64,000 nt of DNA, from assembly GCF_000720485.1 (NCBI RefSeq), contig NZ_JOAX01000010.1, positions 124,001 to 188,000 on the forward strand, read 5' to 3'. The position numbers and the translations under genes are program-made. Within the stretch, counting starts at the first letter, position 1; every line of letters starts with the position of its first letter. The notes beneath the pieces were generated by a model that saw nothing but the letters and a program-made list of their open reading frames with translations, searched no databases and was not told the origin of the DNA. Below, piece after piece: positions 25,052 through 34,795 of this stretch. This DNA comes from Streptomyces ochraceiscleroticus (lineage in GTDB: Bacteria; Actinomycetota; Actinomycetes; Streptomycetales; Streptomycetaceae).

Positions 25052-25738
25052 TCAGGCCGCCGGTTCGTACGGGCCGCCCTCGTCCCAGCCCTGGTACATC
25101 GCGTCGGCGAAGGCGGCAGCGAGCAGGTGCTCGCCGGACGGCGACGGATGCGTGCCGTCGTACGTGTCGCGGTCCAGGGCGTAGTCCTCCGGGGGCGACG
25201 CGAGGAGCAGCGGTGAGGCCGGGGTGGAGAGGTCGGCGACCGTCTTCGCCAGGAGTTCGTTGAAGCGGTCGCACTGGGCGGCGAAGTCGGGGTCCCCGCT
25301 CGCCCGGACGTTGGGGATGACGGGCAGGAGTACGGCGCGCACGTGCGGCCGCACGGCGCGGGCCTCCGTCAGGAAGCGGCGGGCGTTCTCGGCGGTCTGG
25401 TCGGCGTCCGTGTAGAAGCCGAGGTCTATGAGGCCGAGGGAGATGAGCAGCGTGTCGGCCTTGTGCGCGCGGACGGCCTCGCCGATGAGCGGGGCCATGT
25501 GCAGCCAGCCCTCGCCCCAGCCGGCGAGATGGCGGCGGGCGCGTTCGGGAAAGCCGGGGTCGCCGTAGTCGTACGAGACGGGCTCGGCCGCCGCGATGTC
25601 GTACAGCGTGTCGCGCGGGCCGACGATGCGGTAGGGGCCGCCGTAGGTCCGGTTGAGGTGCTGCCACATGCGGTAACGCCAGGTGTAATCGCCGGCGGAG
25701 CCGATGGTCATGGAGTCGCCGACGAACATGATCCGCAT
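25052..25738 (-). CDS. SGNH/GDSL hydrolase
   Basis: This 228-aa protein has block I GDSMTIG at residues 7-13 (catalytic Ser9), a block III-like SLGLIDLG and block V DGTHPS with the catalytic Asp/His. There is no signal peptide, so it is probably cytosolic. The GxND motif is altered (Leu-Ile-Asp), which is tolerated in some family members. GAAAAT ends 6 nt before the ATG, again suggesting a leaderless message. Substrate (ester, acyl or acetyl group) unknown. Confidence 0.88.
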   Translation of the reverse strand: MRIMFVGDSMTIGSAGDYTWRYRMWQHLNRTYGGPYRIVGPRDTLYDIAAAEPVSYDYGDPGFPERARRHLAGWGEGWLHMAPLIGEAVRAHKADTLLISLGLIDLGFYTDADQTAENARRFLTEARAVRPHVRAVLLPVIPNVRASGDPDFAAQCDRFNELLAKTVADLSTPASPLLLASPPEDYALDRDTYDGTHPSPSGEHLLAAAFADAMYQGWDEGGPYEPAA

Positions 25739-25828
25739 CCGGCCATTTTCGCCGATCGCCGGCCCGGCCGGTACGTGACGCTGCCCACGCGCCACCGCGG
25801 ACCACCGCGCTGATGGGAAGCTGGGGGC

Positions 25829-26857
25829 ATGCGTTCGCTTCTGTGTGCGGCCGGTGCCGCGGGGATCCTGCTGGTGACGTCGGCCGCCACTGCCGTGGCC
25901 GCGCCCGCCGCCGACCCGGAACCGTTCACGATCAAGGATCAGCGGATCACCGAGTCCAGCGGGCTGGCCGCGAGCCGCGCGCATCCGGGCGTCTACTGGA
26001 CGCACAACGACAGCGATGACGGACCGTACGTCTACGCCGTGGATTCCCGGACCGGGCGGACGGTGGCGACCGTCACGATGCGGGGTGTTGGCGATCCGCG
26101 CGACGTGGAGGCGATATCGGTCGGGTCGGACGGTGACCTGTACGTCGGCGACATCGGCGACAACCTCGACGGGTCCTGGGAACACGTCTGGATCTACCGC
26201 TTCCCGGAGCCGAAGCGGCTGCGCGACCAGACCGTGACGGCCACTCAGTACGACGTGAAGTACGCGGACGGGCCGCGGAACGCCGAGGCGATGATGGTCC
26301 ATCCGAAGACCGGGCGGGTCTACGTCGTCTCGAAGAAGGAGGACGGGGGCGCCGCGCTGTACGCGGGACCCGAGCGGCTGAGCACGTCCGGGCCGAACGT
26401 CTTCCGGCGTGTCTCGGGCATCGACATGTGGGTCACCGACGGCGCGTTCTCGCCGGACGGCACGCGGCTGATGCTGCGCAGCTACTTCGGCGGGCGGATG
26501 TACCGCTGGCAGGACGGCCGGCCGAAGGACGACATCGGGAGCGTGGGCGTACCGATCCAGGGGCAGGGCGAGTCGGTCACGTTCACGCCGGACGGGCGGA
26601 CGCTGATGTTCGGGTCGGAGGGGGCGGACAGCCGGGTCGAGCCGGTCGGGCTGAGCGGGAGACAGCTCCCGGAATCGGCGTCCGGGGACGGCTCCGCCAC
26701 CCCGGGAGGCGGCGAAAAGAACGGCTCGGACGGTACCGGCGACTCCTCCGACTCCGGCGACTCCTCGGAGAAGAGCAGCCCGGCCGTCACCGGCGTCCTC
26801 GTCATCGGCCTGGCCATCGCAGCGGTACTCGCCCTCCGCCGCCGCGGCCGTCGCTGA
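25829..26857 (+). CDS. Secreted, membrane-anchored beta-propeller-like protein
   Basis: This 342-aa protein has a signal peptide (about 1-25, ending AVAAP) and an extracellular domain with repeated blade-like motifs (GVYWTHNDSDDGPYVYAVD, DVEAISVGSDGDLYVGDIGD, RNAEAMMVHPKTGRVYVVS, GAFSPDGTRLMLRSY). A Ser/Gly/Asp-rich stalk (about 280-315) and a C-terminal helix with Arg-rich end (VTGVLVIGLAIAAVLAL, then RRRGRR) follow. There is no LPXTG motif, so it is anchored by the helix. Function unknown. Confidence 0.83.
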   Translation: MRSLLCAAGAAGILLVTSAATAVAAPAADPEPFTIKDQRITESSGLAASRAHPGVYWTHNDSDDGPYVYAVDSRTGRTVATVTMRGVGDPRDVEAISVGSDGDLYVGDIGDNLDGSWEHVWIYRFPEPKRLRDQTVTATQYDVKYADGPRNAEAMMVHPKTGRVYVVSKKEDGGAALYAGPERLSTSGPNVFRRVSGIDMWVTDGAFSPDGTRLMLRSYFGGRMYRWQDGRPKDDIGSVGVPIQGQGESVTFTPDGRTLMFGSEGADSRVEPVGLSGRQLPESASGDGSATPGGGEKNGSDGTGDSSDSGDSSEKSSPAVTGVLVIGLAIAAVLALRRRGRR

Positions 26858-26867
26858 GCCCGGAACG

Positions 26868-26906
26868 CGCAGGGGCCCCGGCGATCACCTCGCCGGGGCC
26901 CCTGCG
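26868..26906. terminator. Bidirectional terminator
   Basis: A 17-bp perfect stem (26868-26884 with 26890-26906) and TCACC loop lie between the convergent propeller-protein and serC genes. Confidence 0.88.
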
Positions 26907-26936
26907 TACGTCAGCGCATCTGCGCGACCGGAGTGA

Positions 26937-28067
<1,131 letters not shown>

Positions 28068-28180
28068 ATCCGTCGGGCCGCCGGGTTCTGACCGGAGTCC
28101 AGCGGTTGAGACGGGAGTGTCCGGGGACGGGCGGGCGTCGCGGGCCATCTCCTGCTGTCCCGCGGGGCAGGCTGAGGGGT

Positions 28181-31048
28181 ATGGCTGAGCGTGTGCAGAA
28201 GGAGACAGGGGCAGGGGCGGCGGACCGGGAGCTGGTACGGGCGCTGAGTACGGCCGTGCGGGGCGAGGTGTCGGGCACCGCGACGGACCGGGCGCTGGTG
28301 ACCATGGACGCGTCGAACTACCGGCGGGTGCCGCGGGCGGTCGTCGCGCCGCGGGACGAAGCGGATGTCGCGGCCGCGCTGCGGGTCTGCCGGGAGCACG
28401 GCGTGCCGGTGGTGCCGCGCGGCGGCGGCACGTCCATCGCGGGGCAGGCCACCGGCACGGGCGTGGTGCTCGACTTCACCCGCCACATGCGGCGGATCGT
28501 GTCGCTGGACCCGGAGGCGCGGACGGCCGTGGTCCAGCCCGGCGTGATCTGCGACGAGCTGCGCACCGCGGCCGCCGCGCACGGCCTGACCTTCGGCCCC
28601 GACCCCTCCACGCACAGCCGCTGCACGATCGGCGGCATGATCGGCAACAACTCCTGCGGCTCGCACTCGGTGGCCTGGGGGACGACGGCGGACAACGTGA
28701 GCGCGCTGGACGTGCTGACGTACGGGGGCGAGCGCGTCCGGGCGGGCCAGGGGCTCGACGGTGTGCCGGGCGCCCTCGCGGACGGCGTGCGCGCCCTGGT
28801 CGACGGGGACCTCGCGCTGCTGCGCACCGGTTTCCCCGAGCTGCCGCGCCGGATCTCCGGGTACGCGCTGGACGCGCTGCTGCCGGAGAACGGCGTCGAT
28901 CTCGCTCGGGCGCTCACCGGGAGCGAGGGCACCCTCGGCGTGCTGACCGAGGCGACGGTGAAGCTGGTCGAGGCGCCGGCCGCCCGGGTCCTCGCCGTAC
29001 TGGGGTACCCGGACGAGAGCGCCGCCGCCGAGGCCGCGCACACCCTGCTGCCGTTCGGGCCGCTGACCGTGGAGGGCATGGCGTCCGACCTGGTGCCCGA
29101 TCCGGGCGGGCTGCCCAAGGGCGGTGCGTGGCTCTTCGTGGAGATGGGCGGTGGCTCGCCGGAGGAGGCGCGGGCGCGCGCCGAGGAGCTGTCCCGGGCG
29201 GCGGCCGCCGACGGCGTCACGGACCATCTGCTCGTGTCGGACCCGGCGGGGCAGCGCGCCCTGTGGCGGGTGCGGGAGGACGCCTCGGGGACGGCGACCC
29301 GGATGCCGGACGGGAGCGAGGCGTGGCCCGGGTGGGAGGACTGCGCGGTTCCTCCGGCGCGGCTCGGCGGCTATCTGCGCGACTTCCGGGGGCTGCTCGG
29401 ACAGCACGGGCTGCGCGGCACTCCGTACGGCCACTTCGGGGACGGCTGCATCCACGTACGCATCGACTTCGACCTGCTCACTGGTCCGGGCATCCGGCGC
29501 TTCCGGGACTTCTCGCACGACCTGGCGGACCTGGTCGTCGCGCACGGCGGGTCGCTGTCCGGCGAGCACGGCGACGGGCAGGCGCGCGCGGAACTGCTGC
29601 CGAAGATGTACGGGCCGGAACTCACCGGTCTCTTCGGGCGCTTCAAGGACGTGTGGGACCCGGCGGGCGGGCTCAACCCCGGCATGCTCGTCCGTCCGGA
29701 CCGTATGGACGACAATCTCCGCTTCGCCGTGCTGCCGCGGAAGCCGGTCGATGTGGAGTTCGGCTATCCGCACGACAAGGGGGACTTCTCCGCTGCCGTA
29801 CGGCGCTGCGTCGGCGTCGCCAAGTGCCGCAACACCTCCGTCTCCGGCGCGGGCGTGATGTGCCCCTCCTTCCGGGCGACCGGCGAGGAGCAGCACTCGA
29901 CCCGCGGCCGCGCCCGGCTGCTGCACGAGATGCTGGCGGGCGAGGTGGTCACGGACGGCTGGCGCTCGACCGAAGTGCGTGACGCGCTGGACCTGTGCCT
30001 GTCCTGCAAGGGGTGCCGCAGCGACTGCCCGGTGGGCGTCGACATGGCGACGTACAAGGCGGAGTTCCTGCACCACCACTACGAAGGCCGGCTGCGGCCC
30101 GCCGCGCACTACGCCATGGGGCGGCTGCCGCTGTGGCTGCGGGCCGCCGCGATCTCCCGGCTGGCGCCGGTGATCAATGCCGCGGCCCGGGTCGGGCCGC
30201 TCGCCGCGCTGGCCAAACGGGCGGGCGGCATCGCGCCGGAGCGCACGATCCCGGAGATCGCGCCGGAGCCGTTCACACGCTGGCTGGACCGCCGCTCCCG
30301 GGCACGCCTCGGCGACGGTACGCACATCTTCTCCAGCGACCGGGTCGCCTTCCTCTGGCCGGACACCTTCACCAACCACCTCGCGCCGTCCGTCGGCCGG
30401 GCCGCCGTCAAGGTCCTGGAGGCGACCGGCAGGGAGGTCCTGATCCCGGGCCGGGGCGACAGAAAACCTGTCTGCTGCGGCCTGACCTACGTCTCCACCG
30501 GCCAGCTCGACCAGGCCCGCAAGGTCATGCGGCGCACCCTGGACCGCGTCGAGACGACGCTCGGCTCGCCGGTCGTCGTCCTGGAGCCGAGCTGCGCCGC
30601 CACCCTCCGCACCGACCTCCCCGAACTGCTTCCGGACGATCCCCGCGCCGCCGAGCTGGCCGGCTCCGTGCGCACCTTCGCGCAGTACCTGGAGGAGTAC
30701 GCGCCGGACTGGCGGCCGCCGCGCGTCGACCGCCCGGTGGCCGGGCAGACCCACTGCCACCAGCACGCCGTGCTCGGGGACGCGGCGGAGCGCCGGCTGC
30801 GCGAGCGGGCCGGGCTGACCGGCGAGCTGAGCGGCGGCTGCTGCGGGCTGGCGGGCAATTTCGGTTTCGAGCGCGGCCATTACGACGTGTCCGTGGCGTG
30901 CGCGGAGGAGCAGTTGCTGCCGGCCGTACGGGACGCGGACCCGGACGCGGAGATCGTCGCCGACGGCTTCTCCTGCCGTACGCAGCTCGCGCAGCTCGGC
31001 GCGCGGCCCGGGCGCCATCTGGCGGAGGTACTGGCGGAGCATCTGTGA
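28181..31048 (+). CDS. FAD/Fe-S D-2-hydroxyacid dehydrogenase (YdiJ/GlcD-GlcF fusion type)
   Basis: This protein of about 955 aa fuses an FAD-binding PCMH domain (VPRGGGTSIAGQATGTGVVL, IGGMIGNNSCGSHSVAWG), an FAD-linked oxidase C-terminal domain (YGHFGDGCIHVRIDFD, GEHGDGQARAELLPKM), a ferredoxin-like Fe-S site (CLSCKGCRSDCPVGVD) and cysteine-rich CCG segments (KPVCCGLTY, GGCCGLAGNFGFERGHYD). This is the YdiJ layout; YdiJ-type enzymes oxidise D-2-hydroxyglutarate or D-lactate and pass electrons to the respiratory chain. Location next to serC is notable, since SerA can make D-2-hydroxyglutarate. The start is uncertain (ATG 28181 or GTG 28193). Confidence 0.9.
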   Translation: MAERVQKETGAGAADRELVRALSTAVRGEVSGTATDRALVTMDASNYRRVPRAVVAPRDEADVAAALRVCREHGVPVVPRGGGTSIAGQATGTGVVLDFTRHMRRIVSLDPEARTAVVQPGVICDELRTAAAAHGLTFGPDPSTHSRCTIGGMIGNNSCGSHSVAWGTTADNVSALDVLTYGGERVRAGQGLDGVPGALADGVRALVDGDLALLRTGFPELPRRISGYALDALLPENGVDLARALTGSEGTLGVLTEATVKLVEAPAARVLAVLGYPDESAAAEAAHTLLPFGPLTVEGMASDLVPDPGGLPKGGAWLFVEMGGGSPEEARARAEELSRAAAADGVTDHLLVSDPAGQRALWRVREDASGTATRMPDGSEAWPGWEDCAVPPARLGGYLRDFRGLLGQHGLRGTPYGHFGDGCIHVRIDFDLLTGPGIRRFRDFSHDLADLVVAHGGSLSGEHGDGQARAELLPKMYGPELTGLFGRFKDVWDPAGGLNPGMLVRPDRMDDNLRFAVLPRKPVDVEFGYPHDKGDFSAAVRRCVGVAKCRNTSVSGAGVMCPSFRATGEEQHSTRGRARLLHEMLAGEVVTDGWRSTEVRDALDLCLSCKGCRSDCPVGVDMATYKAEFLHHHYEGRLRPAAHYAMGRLPLWLRAAAISRLAPVINAAARVGPLAALAKRAGGIAPERTIPEIAPEPFTRWLDRRSRARLGDGTHIFSSDRVAFLWPDTFTNHLAPSVGRAAVKVLEATGREVLIPGRGDRKPVCCGLTYVSTGQLDQARKVMRRTLDRVETTLGSPVVVLEPSCAATLRTDLPELLPDDPRAAELAGSVRTFAQYLEEYAPDWRPPRVDRPVAGQTHCHQHAVLGDAAERRLRERAGLTGELSGGCCGLAGNFGFERGHYDVSVACAEEQLLPAVRDADPDAEIVADGFSCRTQLAQLGARPGRHLAEVLAEHL

Positions 31049-31120
31049 CGGCCCGGCCGGAAACCTCTGTCAGTACCTAAAGACGCTGAAGCGCATTTCA
31101 CCAACCGGGGCGGCGGCCCT

Positions 31121-31126
31121 TAGCTT
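31121..31126 (+). promoter_or_regulatory. Putative -10 hexamer of leaderless EamA gene
   Basis: TAGCTT ends 7 nt before the GTG at 31134; TTCACC at 31097-31102 lies 18 bp upstream as a weak -35. Confidence 0.45.
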
Positions 31127-31133
31127 GGGGTGT

Positions 31134-32120
31134 GTGAACCACTCGTCTCCCCAGTCCGGCCCGCAGGCCGACCCTCGCTCCAGCTCCTCCGCCGGCCTCC
31201 CGGACGCCAGCGAGCCCGCGCAGCTCGCGGCGGTACCGGCCTCGGAGGAGGTACGGCGGACCGAGCGGGCCGGCGGCTCCCGCGCCCGCCTGACCTCCGT
31301 CGGGCTGGTCATCGGCGGCATCGTCTCGCTGCAGTTCGGCTCGTCGGTGGCGGTACTGCTGTTCCCGCGGGCCGGTGCGCTCGGCGTGGTCACGCTGCGC
31401 CTCGTCGTCGCGGCGCTGGTCCTGCTCGTGGCCTGCCGCCCGAAGCTGCGCGGCTACTCGCGCGGCGACTGGGCCACCGTCGTCGGCTTCGGCATCGCGC
31501 TGGCCGGCATGAACTCGCTCTTCTACCAGGCCATCGACCGCATCCCGCTGGGCGCCGCGGTCACCCTGGAATTCCTCGGCCCGCTGGTGCTGTCGATCGT
31601 GACCTCGCGGCGCGCGCTGAGCCTGGTGTGGGCGGCGCTCGCGCTCGGCGGCGTCGCGCTGCTGGGCCGCGAGGGCTTCGACGGGCTGAACGCGGCCGGC
31701 GCCGGCTTCGCCCTGGCGGCCGGCGCGCTGTGGGCCGCGTACATCCTGCTGTCCGCCCGCGCGGGACAGCGCTTCCCGCAGGCGGACGGGCTGGCGCTGG
31801 CGATGACCGTCGCGGCCGTCCTCAGCCTGCCGCTGGGTGTCGCGTCCGCCGGTTCGGCGCTGATCGACCCCGTGACGCTCGGCCTCGGCGCGGCCGTCGC
31901 GCTGATGTCCTCGGTGCTGCCGTACACCCTGGAGCTGCTGGCCCTGCGCAGGCTCCCGGCGTCCGGCTTCGCCGTGATGATGAGCCTGGAGCCGGCCGCG
32001 GCGGCGACGGCGGGCTTCCTGGTCCTGCACCAGGCGCTCGGCTGGGCGGAGATCGCCGCCATCGCCATGGTCGTCCTCGCGAGCGTCGGCGCGGTCCGCT
32101 CGGCGGGCTCCGCCCACTGA
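31134..32120 (+). CDS. EamA/DMT family exporter (RhtA-like)
   Basis: The protein has 328 aa with a hydrophilic, Ser/Ala-rich N-terminus (about 50 residues) and then ten predicted helices in two EamA repeats. Typical segments are LVIGGIVSLQFGSSVAVLLF, GMNSLFYQAIDRIPLGAAVT, and in the second repeat MSSVLPYTLELLALRRLPAS and FAVMMSLEPAAAATAGFLVL. Such proteins (RhtA, YddG) export amino acids or related metabolites. No partner gene defines the substrate. Confidence 0.88.
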   Translation: MNHSSPQSGPQADPRSSSSAGLPDASEPAQLAAVPASEEVRRTERAGGSRARLTSVGLVIGGIVSLQFGSSVAVLLFPRAGALGVVTLRLVVAALVLLVACRPKLRGYSRGDWATVVGFGIALAGMNSLFYQAIDRIPLGAAVTLEFLGPLVLSIVTSRRALSLVWAALALGGVALLGREGFDGLNAAGAGFALAAGALWAAYILLSARAGQRFPQADGLALAMTVAAVLSLPLGVASAGSALIDPVTLGLGAAVALMSSVLPYTLELLALRRLPASGFAVMMSLEPAAAATAGFLVLHQALGWAEIAAIAMVVLASVGAVRSAGSAH

Positions 32121-32286
32121 CCCCACCGCCGGCCCGTGGGGGCCGTTGGCGTGAGCGGCCGGGGGCGGATGGATGAAGCCGCCGGAAAACGCGTGTGGCG
32201 CCTGTCCGTCACCGGTCACACGTCTCCCTGTACGGAACGAGGACGTACGGGACGGCGAGTATGGCGGCGACGGAGGGGTCAGCGGT

Positions 32287-33375
32287 ATGACGGGGATCGG
32301 GCGCAGGGAACTTCTCAGGTTCGGAGGCGCCGCGGTTCTCGGCGGCCCGGTGCTGCTCACCGGCCGGGCGGAGGCTGTGCCGGGGCCACCCGGCCCGGGC
32401 GGCCGGCCGGTCCCCACCGTCAGCCCGGCGCCCGCCACCATGCCGGACGTCGACATGCCCGGGGCCGCCCAGGACGCGGGCGGCATGATCGACCTGTCCG
32501 GACCGGCCACCGTGCTGCTGCAGAAAAAGCGGCTCACGCACTTCTCCGTCCTGCAGTCCTTCGCGTTCGACGAGGAGGCCGGGTACATCTACGCCCTCCA
32601 GGTCGTGCAGGGCGGCGTCCGCCTGAGGGGTGAGGCGCGGACGTACAGCCACGCGCAGCGGGTCACCCGCGGCGACCTGTGCCTGAACCGCCTCACCATG
32701 TCCGGGAAGCTGAAGGACCGGATGTTCCTCACCGGCTTCGGGCACGGCGGCTCCCTCGGCGTGCAGCACCGGCCCGGGAAGGTGCCGCTGCTCTGGACCG
32801 AGTGGGACGTCAACCCCGCCTCCGGCTACGGCCGCGGCATCGCCCGCTTCCCCTACCGCCCGAACCGGGTGCTGCGGGCCGGCGACCGCTCGCTGCTCAC
32901 GTACCGTCCGCAGCCCGGCACCACGAAGAACCAGCCGGCGGTCGACATGACCACCCGCCGCCTGCTGCTCCGCTACCGCCGCGCGACCGGCATCTACCGT
33001 TACGCGCTCTACGACCTGGACGACTTCGCCGCGGGCACCCCGAAGCCGCTCGCCGACGTCGCGCAGCCGCTCCTGCGCAAGGGCGTCTTCCACCAGGGGC
33101 TGGCGCTGTCGGGGGACTACGCGTACCAGCTCACCGGCAGTCCGTTCGGTCCGGGGAATCCGGCGTCCGGACCCGGCAACGCCCGTCTGACCTGCATCGA
33201 CCTGCGCAGCGGCGCGATCGTGCAGGAGGTCCGCACGAGGGCGGGGCAGAAGCTGCACCCGCGTGAGCCGGAGGGCCTGGCCGTGCTGCACCGCGGCGGC
33301 GAACGGCTGGTTGCGGGCTTCACCTCGGGCAAGGTCAACCGCCGCCGCTTCTCGCTGTACGCGCACGGCGGCTGA
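32287..33375 (+). CDS. Tat-exported TagC-like (teichoic acid biosynthesis protein C) protein
   Basis: This 362-aa protein starts at ATG 32287 (GGAGGGG about 9 bp upstream). A twin-arginine signal (GRRELLRFGGAAVLGG) ends near Ala36. The mature part, with THFSVLQSFAFDEEAGYIYA, GHGGSLGVQHRPGKVPLLWT and GLALSGDYAYQLTGSPFG, resembles TagC-like extracellular proteins. In Bacillus TagC (DinC) is DNA-damage inducible and of unclear biochemical role. It is most likely a secreted or wall-associated beta-rich protein. No tag/tar cluster is adjacent, so a teichoic acid role is only a family label. Confidence 0.72.
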   Translation: MTGIGRRELLRFGGAAVLGGPVLLTGRAEAVPGPPGPGGRPVPTVSPAPATMPDVDMPGAAQDAGGMIDLSGPATVLLQKKRLTHFSVLQSFAFDEEAGYIYALQVVQGGVRLRGEARTYSHAQRVTRGDLCLNRLTMSGKLKDRMFLTGFGHGGSLGVQHRPGKVPLLWTEWDVNPASGYGRGIARFPYRPNRVLRAGDRSLLTYRPQPGTTKNQPAVDMTTRRLLLRYRRATGIYRYALYDLDDFAAGTPKPLADVAQPLLRKGVFHQGLALSGDYAYQLTGSPFGPGNPASGPGNARLTCIDLRSGAIVQEVRTRAGQKLHPREPEGLAVLHRGGERLVAGFTSGKVNRRRFSLYAHGG

Positions 33376-33379
33376 ACTC

Positions 33380-33757
33380 TTACCGCGACTTCGCGTACTC
33401 CTGGGCCATGGCGCCGGCGAAGTCGTACACCACGACCGTTTCGTTCCCGACGACCCAGGCGTCGTGCCCGGGGGAGATCACGAAGACATCGCCGGGACCG
33501 GCTTCGCCCTCCGTACCGTCGTCCATGAGGACGTGCATACGTCCTTGTGCGACATAGCCGTTGTGCGGAACCTCGCAGCTTCTGGTCCCCGCGAGCGGGG
33601 CCACGGACTCGGACCAGCGCCAGCCCGGCTCGAAGGTCGCCTTGGCGAAGTCCAGCCCGGACAGGTGGACGCTGTCGAGGTGGCCATGGGGAAATTCGCG
33701 CCGTTCATCCGGCTGTTCGATCGTCTTGACCTCAAGGATCGTCTTTTCCTTAAGCAC
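33380..33757 (-). CDS. Cupin-domain protein
   Basis: The protein has 125 aa from GTG 33757 (GAAGGGA about 7 bp upstream). The cupin barrel is visible as TFEPGWRWSESVAPL, CEVPHNGYVAQGRMHVLMDD and EAGPGDVFVISPGHDAWVVG; the usual HxH in motif 1 is missing (PHNGY), while motif 2 has SPGHDAW. It is small and single-domain. It is divergent from the terpene-type operon across a 222-bp region that contains a palindrome, so it could be co-regulated. Ligand unknown. Confidence 0.83.
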   Translation of the reverse strand: MLKEKTILEVKTIEQPDERREFPHGHLDSVHLSGLDFAKATFEPGWRWSESVAPLAGTRSCEVPHNGYVAQGRMHVLMDDGTEGEAGPGDVFVISPGHDAWVVGNETVVVYDFAGAMAQEYAKSR

Positions 33758-33865
33758 GATGGATCCCTTCGTTCTCGGCCCCCTCTCTTCATGGTGCGCC
33801 TGCAAATCGGGGGCCACCATTCGGGGGAGAAGGGCCTGAAAAGGGGGCAGAAGCGGACCCGAAAA

Positions 33866-33887
33866 AATCATGCAGGCATGCTTGATT
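33866..33887. promoter_or_regulatory. Imperfect palindrome, candidate TetR operator
   Basis: A 22-bp inverted repeat (outer arms AATCA and TGATT, inner GCA/TGC; 9 of 11 pairs) lies between the cupin gene and the eight-gene operon. TTGATT (33882-33887) in its right arm could be the -35 of a promoter with CACTCT at 33905-33910 (17-bp spacer). Confidence 0.5.
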
Positions 33888-33979
33888 GTTTCTGGGCCTA
33901 CTGCCACTCTCATAGCCGCACCACACACGTCAACGCGGCCCGTCCGCCTGTGAGTCGGGCCCGATGAGGGGAGTGCAGC

Positions 33980-34795
33980 GTGTCCGACCCGAGCCCGGTG
34001 CTCGCCGATCTGCGCGTGGAGGGCCAGGCGCTGGACGCCCTCGTGGGGCCGCTCGCCGCGGACCGCTGGGCGACACCGACGCCCGCCGCCGGCTGGACGA
34101 TCGCCCACCAGATCGCCCATCTCGCCTGGACCGACCAGCAGGCGCTGCGCGCGGCCACCGACCCGGACGGCTTCCGGCGCGCCGCCGAGGCGGCGCTCGC
34201 CTCCCCGGACACCTTCGTCGACGAAGGTGCCGAGGAAGGGGCCCGCCGGCCGCCCGCCGAGCTGCTGGCCCACTGGCGCGCGGGCCGCGAGGCGCTGCAC
34301 GACGCGCTCGCCGCGTACACCGGCGGCCGGCTGCCGTGGTTCGGCCCGCCGATGAGCATCACCTCGATGGCGACCGCCCGGCTGATGGAGACCTGGGCGC
34401 ACGGCCAGGACGTCGCCGACGCGCTGGGCGCCGTACGGGAGCCGACCGCCCGGCTGCGGCACGTCGCCCATATCGGCGTACGGGCACGGAACTTCGCCTT
34501 CCTGGCGCACGGACTCACGCCCCCGGAGGAGGAGTTCCGCGTCGAGCTGCGGGCGCCGGGCCCGGACGGCGGGGTGTGGACGTACGGCCCCGAGGACGCG
34601 GCGCAGCGGGTGAGTGGCGACGCGCTCGGCTTCTGCCTGCTGGTCACGCAGCGGGCGCACCGCGACGACGTGGACGTACGGGCCGAGGGCGCGGAGGCCG
34701 AACGGTGGCTGGGCATCGCCCAGGCGTTCGCCGGGCCGCCGGGCCCGGGCCGCAGCCCCCGACCGGCCGCCGCCCCGAAGGGACCCACCGCGTGA
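33980..34795 (+). CDS. TIGR03084 family (DinB/mycothiol-dependent-like) metal-binding protein
   Basis: This 271-aa protein is a DinB/maleylpyruvate-isomerase-type four-helix bundle: [19 protein letters not shown] (metal-ligand His), [15 protein letters not shown] and [12 protein letters not shown], matching the actinobacterial TIGR03084 family. GTG 33980 follows GAGGGGAG. The C-terminus is Pro/Gly-rich. It opens the operon, and its stop overlaps the AtuA start (GTGA). Thiol-dependent isomerisation or detoxification in the pathway is possible but unproven. Confidence 0.85.
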   Translation: MSDPSPVLADLRVEGQALDALVGPLAADRWATPTPAAGWTIAHQIAHLAWTDQQALRAATDPDGFRRAAEAALASPDTFVDEGAEEGARRPPAELLAHWRAGREALHDALAAYTGGRLPWFGPPMSITSMATARLMETWAHGQDVADALGAVREPTARLRHVAHIGVRARNFAFLAHGLTPPEEEFRVELRAPGPDGGVWTYGPEDAAQRVSGDALGFCLLVTQRAHRDDVDVRAEGAEAERWLGIAQAFAGPPGPGRSPRPAAAPKGPTA

